64,000 bases of DNA from Methylocapsa sp. S129 (GTDB lineage Bacteria > Pseudomonadota > Alphaproteobacteria > Rhizobiales > Beijerinckiaceae): contig NZ_LMUI01000016.1 of the NCBI RefSeq assembly GCF_009765995.1, positions 62,001 to 126,000 on the forward strand. Reading direction: 5' to 3'. Shown here piece after piece: positions 34,414 through 43,476 of this stretch (position 1 is the first letter of the stretch; each line of letters opens with the position of its first letter). The notes beneath the pieces were generated by a model that was not told where the DNA came from, made no database searches, and saw nothing but the letters and a program-made list of their open reading frames with translations. A program made the translations under genes and the position numbers.

Positions 34414-36363
34414 TCAGGAGAGCTGGATGCGCGCGACGGCATAGGCGTCCAGTTCAATTTCGGAACTTGTCATTGGCTTCGCCAAACGATCCAGAGCATC
34501 CGGGTTCGACGCCGCCGTGACGAAACTATCGGCGTCAAGAAGCGATATGCGGCCCGTCGCTGGTCTCGGGTGAAGACTGACGCGCCTGACGTCGCCCATG
34601 AGATTGGCGAGCCATATCTCCTCGCCGCCGGGTCCAGAGGCGGCGATGGCTTGTATCTCGCGCGGCGCCGAAATCTCGACGCGCCGCAAACGGCGGCCCT
34701 TCAATCGCGCGAGGCCGCGCAAGACATGGAAGGCCGGGAGCAGACCGCCGTGCTGGTCGAACCAGGGCTGCGGATAAGTCGCCGGACTATGGACAAGGCC
34801 AAACGGTCCAACGGCGCCGCCCAAAGCGATCGCCTGCGCGCCGCCCCGAGCGAAATGGGCGAAATAGGCCAGGCTCCACGCCGCGCCGAGCAACCCGCGT
34901 TGGCGCGGGTCGTTACGATTCATCGCTTGCCGGACATTGTGTGGATTGGCCATCGGGGCTGCGCCATAAGGATTGTCGCGCATGCCTATGGCGCTGGGTC
35001 CGACGGCATAGGGGCGATCGCCAGTGAAGCCGCGAACGCTTCTGGCGATGTGGGGAAGCGATTCCAACCCTTCCGTCACCGATCGGTCATCGCCGGCGTG
35101 GACCAGCGCCGAGGTCGTGAAACTGACGAAATCGAGATCGTCGAGCGGGGGACGCTTGCGGTTGAGCTCTGTGAAATAGCTGAACATGCCGCCGCCGAGC
35201 TTCGCATGCGGAAAGGCGAGACGCGCCGCGCGATAGAGTTGATCGGCGGGCGGGCAGGGCGGCCAATCGCTGCCGGGCAATGTGCATTTCATATCAGAAG
35301 CCGGCGAGACGAGGACGACCGGGAAGGGCGAACCCAATTCACCCACAGTCTTCCCCAGCGCAGCGAGCTCCTGGGCGAAATCTCCCACTTCGGTCACTAC
35401 GGCTTCCAACCAAGGCGTTGCGCCGAGCGCCGTCGCCGCCTCAAGCGATCGTTGAAGACTATTGCGATCATGGCCGCGCCGCGGATCGAAATGGCAGATC
35501 AGATGAGAGGCTCCGACGCTCGCCAGCGCCTCTGCATGGATTAGCGCAGTCTCTGCGTCGTCCGGGTCCAGGCCGAGGCCCAAGGACGGGACGGCGCCGA
35601 CATGCTCCTCGACGCGCACCGAAATCGCTGTGCTTGCGCCCGTGCGAACCGCCGGCTTGCCGGAGACAGTGAGAGTCACCGTCTGATCGAGGGGCATCCC
35701 GGCGCTCAGTGCATAGGGCCACGGCCGCGCGAGCGGCCGGACATAGGTCTTGTAAGAAGCGTCCGTCCAGTTGCGCTGATCTTCCATCTCGTAGGCGTCG
35801 CCCTCCATGCGACATTCCACCGTCGCTCCGGGGGCGAAAGCGTGGCGAATGGAGCGAAGATTCATCATCGGCTGTACGGGATCGATCAGTTCGGGAAAAC
35901 GGGTTTCGACGGATTTGCCCTCGACGTCGACAAGAAGCGCTTCCTTGCCCGCAAGTTCGCCGATCGGATGGAGGACGACGAAACCCGTTCGGTTAGTGAC
36001 GAAATCGGTGATCGCGCGGCCATGCGCGTGAAAGCGGAGCGCGCCATTCGAATGGCCGACAATTTCTGCTGTATAGTGAAATTCCTGAGTCTCATCCTTC
36101 GCAATCGCCTGATAGACGAGGCGAAAGCTCTCCCGTTCCTCAGTGATTTTCAGATCGCTGACGACAGGATTGTAGGTGCCCCAATTCTTGTCCCTCACGA
36201 TGAAGGAAATCGCCCGAATCATCTCTATTCCGCCAAAGCGGATGTAGCGCAAATTGCCGGCCTCAAGCTCCGCCGCCAGCTCTCCTGCGCGCAACATCCG
36301 CGGTGGCGGTACGAGCTGTTCCGTCCCGAACAGGCGGATATGTCGAGAAGGCTCCTCGGACAT
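34414..36363 (-). CDS. apnL: Probable D-apionolactonase-like protein (ApnL family)
   Basis: A 649-residue cytoplasmic protein with no signal peptide. Its N-terminal region (LRAGELAAELEAGNLRYIRF, then RDKNWGTYNP) recalls the ApnL family, which hydrolyses D-apionolactone to D-apionate. The middle has a beta-sandwich-like section and the C-terminal half looks like a TIM-barrel with LICHFDPRRGHDR and VGPSAIGMRDNPYG. The family assignment is from memory and was not searched. The nearby DenD-like and aldo/keto reductase genes and a ribose-type importer give the expected context of a branched-sugar or sugar-acid pathway. It could act on a related lactone. Confidence 0.65.
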   Translation of the reverse strand: MSEEPSRHIRLFGTEQLVPPPRMLRAGELAAELEAGNLRYIRFGGIEMIRAISFIVRDKNWGTYNPVVSDLKITEERESFRLVYQAIAKDETQEFHYTAEIVGHSNGALRFHAHGRAITDFVTNRTGFVVLHPIGELAGKEALLVDVEGKSVETRFPELIDPVQPMMNLRSIRHAFAPGATVECRMEGDAYEMEDQRNWTDASYKTYVRPLARPWPYALSAGMPLDQTVTLTVSGKPAVRTGASTAISVRVEEHVGAVPSLGLGLDPDDAETALIHAEALASVGASHLICHFDPRRGHDRNSLQRSLEAATALGATPWLEAVVTEVGDFAQELAALGKTVGELGSPFPVVLVSPASDMKCTLPGSDWPPCPPADQLYRAARLAFPHAKLGGGMFSYFTELNRKRPPLDDLDFVSFTTSALVHAGDDRSVTEGLESLPHIARSVRGFTGDRPYAVGPSAIGMRDNPYGAAPMANPHNVRQAMNRNDPRQRGLLGAAWSLAYFAHFARGGAQAIALGGAVGPFGLVHSPATYPQPWFDQHGGLLPAFHVLRGLARLKGRRLRRVEISAPREIQAIAASGPGGEEIWLANLMGDVRRVSLHPRPATGRISLLDADSFVTAASNPDALDRLAKPMTSSEIELDAYAVARIQLS

Positions 36364-36394
36364 GGTTACGCACTCCCTTGTTCTGCGGCGCGGT

Positions 36395-37384
36395 CTATCG
36401 GCGCACCTTCGGACTCAACAGTCGCTCGGCCAGCACCGCTGCGATGATGATTCCGCCAATGGCCGACCCCTGCCAGAACGGCGAAACGCCCAAGAGATTG
36501 AGGCCGTTGCGGATCATCACCATAATGAAAACGCCGATCAGCGTGCCAATGATCGTGCCGCGGCCGCCATAGAGGCTGGCGCCGCCAATCACAACGGCCG
36601 CGATCGCATCGAGCTCCAATAAATTGCCGGCGAGCGGATCGATCGAGAGGATCTGCGCCGACATGAGAGTGGCGGCGACCGCGGAGAGGGCGCCAGAGAT
36701 CACGTAGGGCAATATGCTGTAAAATAACACGCTGAGACCGGCCGTGCGCGCCGCCTCGCGATTGGAGCCCACCGCATAGATCGTCCGGCCGCCCTTCGTA
36801 TAGGTCAGATAGGCCCAGGCCAGCGCGTAGAGCGCGAGGAGGGTCAGCACGTTGCTCTGGATGCCGAACAATGTCGTATAGACGAGATCGTTGATCTCGG
36901 GCGGAATGTCGGTGATCGAGGTTTGGCCGGAGAAAATATAGGCAAGACTCCGGCCGATCGCCATGACGCCCAGCGTGATGACGAAGGCGGCGAGGTCGAA
37001 ATAAGCGATCAGGAATCCTGAGAAGAGCCCGATGGCGGCGCCGGAGAGCACCGCCAGAAAAACGGAAACGGGAATCGGAAAATGGTGAAGGGAGAGACCG
37101 AGGACGACGCCGGTGAGGCCGGCGACCGAGCCGACGGAGAGGTCGATGCCGCCGGTCAGGATGACGAAGGTCATGCCGATCGCGACAATGCCGACCACCA
37201 CGGATTGATCGAGCAGATTGAGGAGATTCGCGGTCCTCAAAAAATACGGCGATAGTATCGAAAGAGCGATCGCGATGACCAGCGCAAGACCGAGCATCCG
37301 CACCTCGAGACGCGAAAACGCCTTGAGATATGAGCGCGGCGCGCGGTTCATCTCGGGGGCGGTCGAACGCGTCGTTGGCGTCAT
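36395..37384 (-). CDS. Ribose-type ABC importer permease (RbsC-like)
   Basis: A 329-residue inner-membrane permease with about ten hydrophobic segments; the glycine-rich ILTGGIDLSVGSVAGLTG motif near residue 80 is the RbsC/carbohydrate-uptake-2 hallmark. ATG 37384 is chosen; a TTG at 37408 overlapping the ATPase stop is an alternative. It is part of the sugar importer at 36395-40324. Confidence 0.9.
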   Translation of the reverse strand: MTPTTRSTAPEMNRAPRSYLKAFSRLEVRMLGLALVIAIALSILSPYFLRTANLLNLLDQSVVVGIVAIGMTFVILTGGIDLSVGSVAGLTGVVLGLSLHHFPIPVSVFLAVLSGAAIGLFSGFLIAYFDLAAFVITLGVMAIGRSLAYIFSGQTSITDIPPEINDLVYTTLFGIQSNVLTLLALYALAWAYLTYTKGGRTIYAVGSNREAARTAGLSVLFYSILPYVISGALSAVAATLMSAQILSIDPLAGNLLELDAIAAVVIGGASLYGGRGTIIGTLIGVFIMVMIRNGLNLLGVSPFWQGSAIGGIIIAAVLAERLLSPKVRR

Positions 37385-37404
37385 GCGGGCTTCAATCCTG
37401 AAAT

Positions 37405-39291
37405 TCAAACGGCGGCGCGAAATCGCTCGATGATAGACGCGCGAAGGGTGGAGGCGGCCGGAACGGGCTGATTGGGACCAAGCACCAATCCGATAGATCC
37501 CAATTCGTGACCGCGATGGCTTTTAACGTCGACCAAAAGGCTGCTGAGACCATTGCTGGGATCAAATACAAATTCATTCGAGCGAGCCGACAGCGCGACG
37601 CCGATCGGCGTCTCCTCGAAGCGAGCGGTTGAACCGGCGCGAAACCCGAGATCCGCCGCCGGATTGGCGGCGACGCAATTGAGGCAGAACATTCGCTTCT
37701 CGTCTAGTATCGCCCAAAAGGCGGCCCCGTCATGTTCCGCCGCAAGATCGCGAAGAACTCGCTGATTGCGCTCCATCGAACTGCGGGGCGCGGCGAGCAG
37801 GGTGAGCTTCTCTTCGTCGAGATCGCCGCTCGGCACATCGGCGATCGAGAGCCCGTCGCTGATGACGACCACGCGATCCGCCAAGCCTAACAATTCCTGG
37901 AATTCCGAGGAAATGATCAAAATAGCCGCGCCGCGCGCGGCAATCTCGCGCAGAATCGCATAGATCGACGCCCGGGTTCCGATGTCGACGCCTTTGGTCG
38001 GCTCGTCGAGAATCAGAACCTTCGGCTCCAGCAACAGCCAGCGCGCGATAATAATCTTTTGCTGCATGCCGCCAGAAAAATTCAGGAGATTGTCGTCGTC
38101 GAGCCGGTCAGGCGACAATTCCAGCTTCTGTAGCAGATCGCGGATTTTCTCATCGAGCGAACGATATCCCAGACCAAATCCGCGGTACGCTCCCAAATGG
38201 CCAAGCAGGAGATTTTCGCGCACGGACAGGTCGGGGACGATGCTTTGCCGGCGCCGGTCCTCGGCGACAAATCCGAGGCCTGCGCGAATGGCGTGAGCGG
38301 GCGAACGCGGGGCGAAGGGTTCGCCGTCCATCAACAGATCGCCCCCTGCGCGCTGACGCAGTCCGAAAAGGATTTCCGCGACTTCCGACCGGCCCGCTCC
38401 GACCAGACCGCCTAAACCCAGAATCTCGCCGCGATGCAGGTCGAATGAGATATCCCGGACGAGCGGCGGCGCTCGAAGGCTGCGGGCCGAGAGGATTGGG
38501 TTCTCCTGGATCGGTTTCGGGCCCGTTGCGCTGGCGAATATGGCGCCAAGATCGCGGCCGACCATCAGGCGCACGAGTTCGGTCTGATTGAGCGAACTCG
38601 TCGGGCGCGAGGCGGCGACCGTCCGACCTTCCCGCATGACGGTGATCTCGTCCGAAATGGCGAAGACCTCCTCGAGCCGATGAGAGACGAACACGATCGC
38701 GCAGGCCGCCTCTTTGAGCCGGCCGATAATGTCGAACAGACGCTCCACCTCGCTGGGGCTCAAAGAAGCGGTCGGCTCGTCGAAGATGATAAGATTGGAC
38801 TTGAGCGCCAGCGCCTTGGCGATTTCGACGAGTTGGCGCTGCGCGACGGAAATATCTTGCACCTTCGAATCGAGCGAGACGGCGCGATCTTGGCCGAGGT
38901 CGGCGAGGATCTCGTCCGCGCGACGACGCATCGAAGAAAAGGAAAGCCGTCCGGGACGACGAAGCTCCGGCAGGAAAATATTTTCGACGACGGACAGATC
39001 CGGAGCCAGACTGGTTTCCTGCATCACCATCGCGATTCCGGCGTCGAGCGCGTCGCGAGGCGATCTGAAGTCGAGCGGGCGCCCTTCATAGAGGACCGTT
39101 CCGCCATCTCTGCGCACGTGCCCGGAGACGACACGCGATAGCGTCGATTTTCCGGCGCCGTTCGCGCCAAGCAGCGCGTGAGTCTGGCCGGCGCGCAGCG
39201 TCAAGCTCGCGCCGACGAGCGCTTTCGTCCCGACGAAGCTCTTCGTTATGTCTCGGGCCTCAAGGAGAATGGAGCCGGAAGTGGCCATCAT
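37405..39291 (-). CDS. Ribose-type ABC importer ATPase (RbsA-like) with extra C-terminal domain
   Basis: A 628-residue double ATPase. The first cassette has Walker A GANGAGKST and VSHRLEEVF; the second has the signature FSGGMQQKIIIARWL and Walker B LILDEPTKGVD. RbsA proteins are normally about 500 residues. Here about 123 residues (505 to 628) follow the second cassette, with EHDGAAFWAILDEKRMFCLNC, split by no gap, then a soluble mixed alpha/beta pattern. The extension looks like a possible small-molecule sensing domain of the GAF/IclR-effector kind, but this is not established. Start ATG 39291 or 39288. Confidence 0.9.
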   Translation of the reverse strand: MMATSGSILLEARDITKSFVGTKALVGASLTLRAGQTHALLGANGAGKSTLSRVVSGHVRRDGGTVLYEGRPLDFRSPRDALDAGIAMVMQETSLAPDLSVVENIFLPELRRPGRLSFSSMRRRADEILADLGQDRAVSLDSKVQDISVAQRQLVEIAKALALKSNLIIFDEPTASLSPSEVERLFDIIGRLKEAACAIVFVSHRLEEVFAISDEITVMREGRTVAASRPTSSLNQTELVRLMVGRDLGAIFASATGPKPIQENPILSARSLRAPPLVRDISFDLHRGEILGLGGLVGAGRSEVAEILFGLRQRAGGDLLMDGEPFAPRSPAHAIRAGLGFVAEDRRRQSIVPDLSVRENLLLGHLGAYRGFGLGYRSLDEKIRDLLQKLELSPDRLDDDNLLNFSGGMQQKIIIARWLLLEPKVLILDEPTKGVDIGTRASIYAILREIAARGAAILIISSEFQELLGLADRVVVISDGLSIADVPSGDLDEEKLTLLAAPRSSMERNQRVLRDLAAEHDGAAFWAILDEKRMFCLNCVAANPAADLGFRAGSTARFEETPIGVALSARSNEFVFDPSNGLSSLLVDVKSHRGHELGSIGLVLGPNQPVPAASTLRASIIERFRAAV

Positions 39292-39307
39292 TTGCGCGCC
39301 AGATGAA

Positions 39308-39333
39308 GCCGGCCGGGGGTCAGTCCGGCCGGC
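39308..39333 (-). other. Intercistronic GC-rich hairpin between binding-protein and ATPase genes
   Basis: GCCGGCCGG (39308-39316) pairs perfectly with CCGGCCGGC (39325-39333) across an eight-base loop. It starts just beyond the binding-protein stop (39341 end, minus strand) and ends before the ATPase start. Like the 14092-14124 hairpin it follows a binding-protein gene and lacks a T-tract, which fits mRNA stabilisation. Confidence 0.65.
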
Positions 39334-39340
39334 CGCGGTT

Positions 39341-40324
39341 TCAGGGTAATTCGTTGGCGAACACGGTCTGCTTGATGGTCGGCAGGATTTGATCGATGTT
39401 CTTGCTCGTCGCAACCACGATGGGGACAAGGATTTCTTTCTCCGGCTTGCCTCCAGAGAGCGCAGTCAGCAGCGACTCACCTGACTTTTCCCCCATGAGG
39501 TAAGGCTGCTGCATGCCCGAGGCGACAATCTCGCCTTTTTTCAGCAGGTCGACGAAATCGGGGATGCCGTCAAACGCGGCGACAAGCAGAGTGCCTTCCC
39601 GATGCCCGGCCTTGATCGCGCGCAAGGCGCCGATCGTCGGCTGGTCGGTCTGGATGAACATCCCGCGCATGTCGGGATTGGCGGTCAGCATGTCCTGCGT
39701 GAACTTGAACGTTTCGTCGGCGGTATAGGACTGCATCTGCTGCAGCCCGGCTTCCTTCGTGATGCCCGCTGCCTTCATGGCGTCGCGAAATCCTCCGGTC
39801 CGCGCCTGGCCGTTCTTGCGAGCCTGGGAGATCGTGATGAGGCCCACTGATCCGTCGGTCCACCCTTTTTCCTTGAGCGCCTCGGCGAGCGCCTGGCCGA
39901 CGCCATGCGCGCCCTCCTTGTTGTCGGAAATCACGAACGAGACATATTCGCCGCTATTGGTGCCGATGTCGGCGACCACGACGGGAATATGCGCCCGCGC
40001 CGCGAGGGCCAGAACGCTCGGCGCGGTCGAACTGTCGGTCGGCGATATGGCGATGCCCGCGACGCCGCGGGCGATAGCGTCCTGCGCATTCTTGAGTTGC
40101 GTGTCGGCGCTGTTGTGAGAATCGAGCGCCTGATACGCGTATCCGCCCTTCTTGGCCGCCGCTTCGATCCCCTTGGAGAGATAGCGCCAGAACGGCAAAT
40201 CGAGACCGGGGGTGAGATAGACGATCTCTTTGGAGTCCGCCCGGGCGGGGTAGACGCTGCCGAACCCTAGGCCAACCGTCGCCGCAATGGCGGCCATTGT
40301 CGAGACGAGTATGCGTCGATTCAT
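39341..40324 (-). CDS. Sugar-binding protein, RbsB-like (periplasmic-binding family 4)
   Basis: A 327-residue periplasmic protein with a Sec signal peptide (cleavage near YPARADS) and the type I binding-protein fold (LDLPFWRYLSKGIEAAAKK, SPTDSSTAPSVL). ATG 40324 is chosen because the in-frame upstream ATG at 40339 overlaps the GGAGGAA ribosome site that serves 40324. It is the first gene of the importer and defines the imported sugar or sugar acid. Confidence 0.92.
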   Translation of the reverse strand: MNRRILVSTMAAIAATVGLGFGSVYPARADSKEIVYLTPGLDLPFWRYLSKGIEAAAKKGGYAYQALDSHNSADTQLKNAQDAIARGVAGIAISPTDSSTAPSVLALAARAHIPVVVADIGTNSGEYVSFVISDNKEGAHGVGQALAEALKEKGWTDGSVGLITISQARKNGQARTGGFRDAMKAAGITKEAGLQQMQSYTADETFKFTQDMLTANPDMRGMFIQTDQPTIGALRAIKAGHREGTLLVAAFDGIPDFVDLLKKGEIVASGMQQPYLMGEKSGESLLTALSGGKPEKEILVPIVVATSKNIDQILPTIKQTVFANELP

Positions 40325-40423
40325 TTTCGTTTCCTCCATTTGGCCGGTTGCGCCGGCGGTTAAACTCTTATTCTCTCAGCCGTTCCCGTCGTTTCGCCGG
40401 GCTACGGTCGAAAGTCACTCGCT

Positions 40424-41188
40424 TTACGGATCCGATTTCGTCGCGCTCGCATCCATAATCGCGACAGTCGTCGAATAGATGCGGTCGATATGACGCCCGA
40501 ACGCCGCAGTGACCGCGTCGGAATCGTGCGCGCTGAGGGCGTTGAATATCTCGACATGATCGCGATAGCTCCTCTCGATCGCGCCCGGTTGAGACATTGC
40601 GATGCGGCGATGTTCGAGCATGAACGTGTAGAGATCGATGACGAAGTCCGCGAGCAGCGGATTGACCGAGCAGCGATAGATCGCAAGATGGAATTCGCGA
40701 TCGCAGATGAGGAAGTGAACGGGGTCCTGAGCTATCTCTTTTTGAATCGCCAGCGATCGTTCGAGCCTTAGCAAGGTCTCGTCGTCGATTCGGTTCGCCG
40801 CTTCGGCGACGACGGCGCGCTCAACGAGCAGCCGAGCGCCATGGACCGATTCAATGTCGTAAGAATTGATCGCGCTCGGGCTCGTGACCCCTATTTTTTG
40901 CGTATCGATTTTCTGGCTGATGACGCGCGTTCGCGCGCCATGCGAAACCTCCAGGATGCCCTTGGCGGCAAGCGTCTGGATGGCGCCCCTGATGGTTTCC
41001 CGGCTGACCGACAGCAGCGAGGCGAGCTCCCGCTCGCTCGGCAATTCATCTCCCAGATGTAGGATGCCGGAAGCGATCAGCGAGCCTAGCTTATCGCTTA
41101 TTTTCTCCCGGACGGTGTGCTTGTTGATCTCGGCCCAGACTCCCGGAGCCTGGGAGAAAACAGGCTGAGGTTTGAAGCGAGCGGGCAT
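40424..41188 (-). CDS. GntR-family transcriptional regulator, FCD subfamily
   Basis: A 254-residue regulator with a winged helix (LPSERELASLLSVSRETIRGAI) and a C-terminal FCD domain (residues about 105-240, with DREFHLAIYRCSVNP and YRDHVEIFNAL as metal-ligand segments). It lies 99 bases upstream of the ribose-type importer operon on the same strand. A TGGTC...GACCA palindrome 33 bases upstream of its start fits autoregulation. It probably controls the 32284-40324 cluster. Confidence 0.9.
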   Translation of the reverse strand: MPARFKPQPVFSQAPGVWAEINKHTVREKISDKLGSLIASGILHLGDELPSERELASLLSVSRETIRGAIQTLAAKGILEVSHGARTRVISQKIDTQKIGVTSPSAINSYDIESVHGARLLVERAVVAEAANRIDDETLLRLERSLAIQKEIAQDPVHFLICDREFHLAIYRCSVNPLLADFVIDLYTFMLEHRRIAMSQPGAIERSYRDHVEIFNALSAHDSDAVTAAFGRHIDRIYSTTVAIMDASATKSDP

Positions 41189-41214
41189 TGGAAAGGCGGA
41201 CCAACGTAAATCTG

Positions 41215-41240
41215 AACCAGTGGTCGGATGACCAAACCAG
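41215..41240. promoter_or_regulatory. FadR-like palindrome upstream of the FCD-GntR gene
   Basis: TGGTC-GGAT-GACCA (41221-41234) is a perfect 5+4+5 inverted repeat, flanked by direct repeats AACCAG at 41215-41220 and 41235-41240. This matches the TGGTnnnACCA type seen for FCD regulators such as FadR. It sits 33 bases upstream of the GntR start. Confidence 0.55.
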
Positions 41241-41464
41241 TTAGATCACGCCAAATAGCGCGCTGTCAATTCCGAACGCGATATTCCGACGGCGCGAGTC
41301 CAAACGAATGTCTGGCTGAATTGTCGAGGACCGATAGCCCACCAGATTCTGCGCCGGCGGCGTTGAGACGGCAGCGCCTTCCTGCTGTCGAGAGCCGCAG
41401 TCTTGGCGCCGCCTCTCAAGACCGCATCGGGACTCTCAATAAGCTTCTTGGGATATCGAGGCCT

Positions 41465-42418
41465 TCAACCCTCTTCCGTTCGAAGAGGCATAGCGAGCGC
41501 TCGGGGACCGACGCGCGAACGCGCTGTGAGGAAGAGCACGATCAACGTCATCGCGTAGGGCAGCATCGCATAGAGTTCGCTTGGCAAGCCATTGGCGTGG
41601 CCCTGTAGCCGCAAGCTCAAACTCTCGAAGAACGCAAAGAGCAATGCGCCGAATACTGCGCCAAGCGGCGACCAACGGCCGATGATGACGACCGCGATTG
41701 CGATATAGCCGCGCCCCGCGGTGACGCCGTCCGAATAGGACCCGAGAAAGCCAATGGTGATCGCCGCGCCGCCAAGGCCCGCCATCGCGCCGCCGAACGC
41801 CAAGGCGAGTAGCCGCGTGCGCACAACGTCCACGCCGCGCAGCGCGGCGGCGACGGGATCGTCGCCCGCCGCCTTGATCACCAAGCCGAGGCGGGTGAAA
41901 CGCAGCGCAAGGAGCGTGGCCGCGAGCAGGACGAGGCCTGCGTCGGTCAGGACGCTTTGCGCGAAGAACACCGGCCCAACGAAAGGAATGTCGGAGAGAA
42001 AGGGGATGCGGATCGTCGGGGCGAGGGGCACGAAGGGCATGGTCTGCCCGGTAGGCTGCCAGAGCTGGAACGCGTAAGTCGTCATGCCGACGCTGATGAG
42101 CGCGATCGCGATGCCGGTGACGATCTGATTGGCGCCGCCTTTGAGAACGGCGGCCCCCATGCCAAGGCCCAGCGCAAGCCCGGCAAGGGCAGCGAGGAGC
42201 AGTCCGAAAGGCCAGCCGGCGAGGCTGGCGCCGACGACGGCGGCGAAAGCGCCTGCCGTCATCATGCCGTCAACGCCGAGATTGAGCGTGCCGCTGCGTT
42301 CGACGATCGTCTCGCCGACCGCGGCGAAGACGATGGGCGTCGCCAGGCGCAAGGCGCCGCCGAGCGTCGCCTTCCAGAAGGCGGCGTCAAGCCCCATGAT
42401 GGCGTCCGGCGCGGTCAT
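41465..42418 (-). CDS. Nucleoside-type ABC importer permease (YufQ/BmpA-associated)
   Basis: A 317-residue inner-membrane permease of the branched-chain-amino-acid-type superfamily, the YufQ-like member of a BmpA nucleoside importer. Segments include IVFAAVGETIVERSGTLNLG, a family hallmark, and GGANQIVTGIAIALI. It overlaps its partner permease by 4 bases (ATGA). It is the last gene of the long minus-strand purine operon. Confidence 0.9.
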   Translation of the reverse strand: MTAPDAIMGLDAAFWKATLGGALRLATPIVFAAVGETIVERSGTLNLGVDGMMTAGAFAAVVGASLAGWPFGLLLAALAGLALGLGMGAAVLKGGANQIVTGIAIALISVGMTTYAFQLWQPTGQTMPFVPLAPTIRIPFLSDIPFVGPVFFAQSVLTDAGLVLLAATLLALRFTRLGLVIKAAGDDPVAAALRGVDVVRTRLLALAFGGAMAGLGGAAITIGFLGSYSDGVTAGRGYIAIAVVIIGRWSPLGAVFGALLFAFFESLSLRLQGHANGLPSELYAMLPYAMTLIVLFLTARSRVGPRALAMPLRTEEG

Positions 42419-43476
42419 CGCGGCAGTCCTCCCGCTGTCTCCGGCAAACTCGGAGCGGCGCGCGCGCGGCCGTTGAAGGCGAGCGCGGCGACGAGAAGCA
42501 GCAATCCCTGGATAACGATCGAGAGCGAAGAGGGCACGCCCGTGCCTGTCTGCAGGCCGTCGGCGCCGGTCGTGAGCGCGCCGAGCACCAGCGCCATGGC
42601 CAGAATGCCGAGGGGCCGCAAGCCGCCGAGCATGGCGACGAGAATACCGGAAAAGCCGAGCCCGCCGCCGACGCTGGGATAAAGCGTGCCGGCGACGCCC
42701 GCCACCTGCATCCAGCCAGCAAAGCCCGCGGCGGCGCCCGCAACGAGCATGGTCGTCATCACGGCGCGCGGCTCGGCAACGCCAAGACGCGCGGCCAGCG
42801 CGGGGCGGATCGCAAACGCGTCATAGACGAGCCCGCGCGGCGACCGCAGCCACCAGCCGAGCAACAAGGCGGCGACGGGCGCTGCGACGAGGCCGGCGTG
42901 AAGCCGTGTTTCGCCGATCAGCTTCGGGATCAGCGCGGCGGCCGGCAAGGCGTCGCTGCGCGAAATGGCGACGACCGCATGGGCGCCCAGGCTCGTCTTG
43001 AGGAGCAACAGCAGCCCGTAGCCCGCGATGTAATTGAGCAGCAAGGTCGAAAGCACCTCGTTCACGCGAAAATAAGCGCGCATGACGGCGGGGATGACCG
43101 CCCACAAAGCGCCTCCGGCGACGCCGGCGAGGAGACCCGCCGCAAGCAGGACGGCCGCAGGGGCCGCGCCGATTGCTTCTATCGCCGCCGTCGCGGCAGT
43201 GGCGCCGGCGATGAGCTGTCCTTCCGAGCCGATCGTAAACACGCCAGCGCGCACCGCCGGCGCCACGCCGAGCGCAACGATCGCCAGAGGCGTCGCCTGA
43301 ATAAGGGTTTCGGCAATCGCGTAGCGTTCGCCAAACGCGCCGTCCGCCATCGCGACAAGCGCCGCGAGCGGATCGGCGCCAGCCGCCATCACCAGTCCGG
43401 CGGCGATCGCCAGGGCGAGAGCGAGGCCGAGGATGAGACGCGCCGCCGGCCGATCGAGCGAAAACCAATCCCGCAT
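42415..43476 (-). CDS. Nucleoside-type ABC importer permease (YufP/BmpA-associated)
   Basis: A 353-residue inner-membrane permease, YufP-like partner in the BmpA importer. Hallmarks are ATPLAIVALGVAPAVRAGVF, NIGSEGQ-like TIGSEGQL and VNEVLSTLLLNYIAGY. ATG 43476 overlaps the stop of the acyl-CoA-dehydrogenase-fold gene (TGATG). Longer frames run back through that gene and are rejected. Confidence 0.9.
   Translation of the reverse strand: MRDWFSLDRPAARLILGLALALAIAAGLVMAAGADPLAALVAMADGAFGERYAIAETLIQATPLAIVALGVAPAVRAGVFTIGSEGQLIAGATAATAAIEAIGAAPAAVLLAAGLLAGVAGGALWAVIPAVMRAYFRVNEVLSTLLLNYIAGYGLLLLLKTSLGAHAVVAISRSDALPAAALIPKLIGETRLHAGLVAAPVAALLLGWWLRSPRGLVYDAFAIRPALAARLGVAEPRAVMTTMLVAGAAAGFAGWMQVAGVAGTLYPSVGGGLGFSGILVAMLGGLRPLGILAMALVLGALTTGADGLQTGTGVPSSLSIVIQGLLLLVAALAFNGRARAAPSLPETAGGLPR

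Noticed and set aside
33430-35544. Long plus-strand open frame of 704 codons
   Set aside because: It is antisense to the DenD-like and ApnL-like genes and lacks recognisable motifs.
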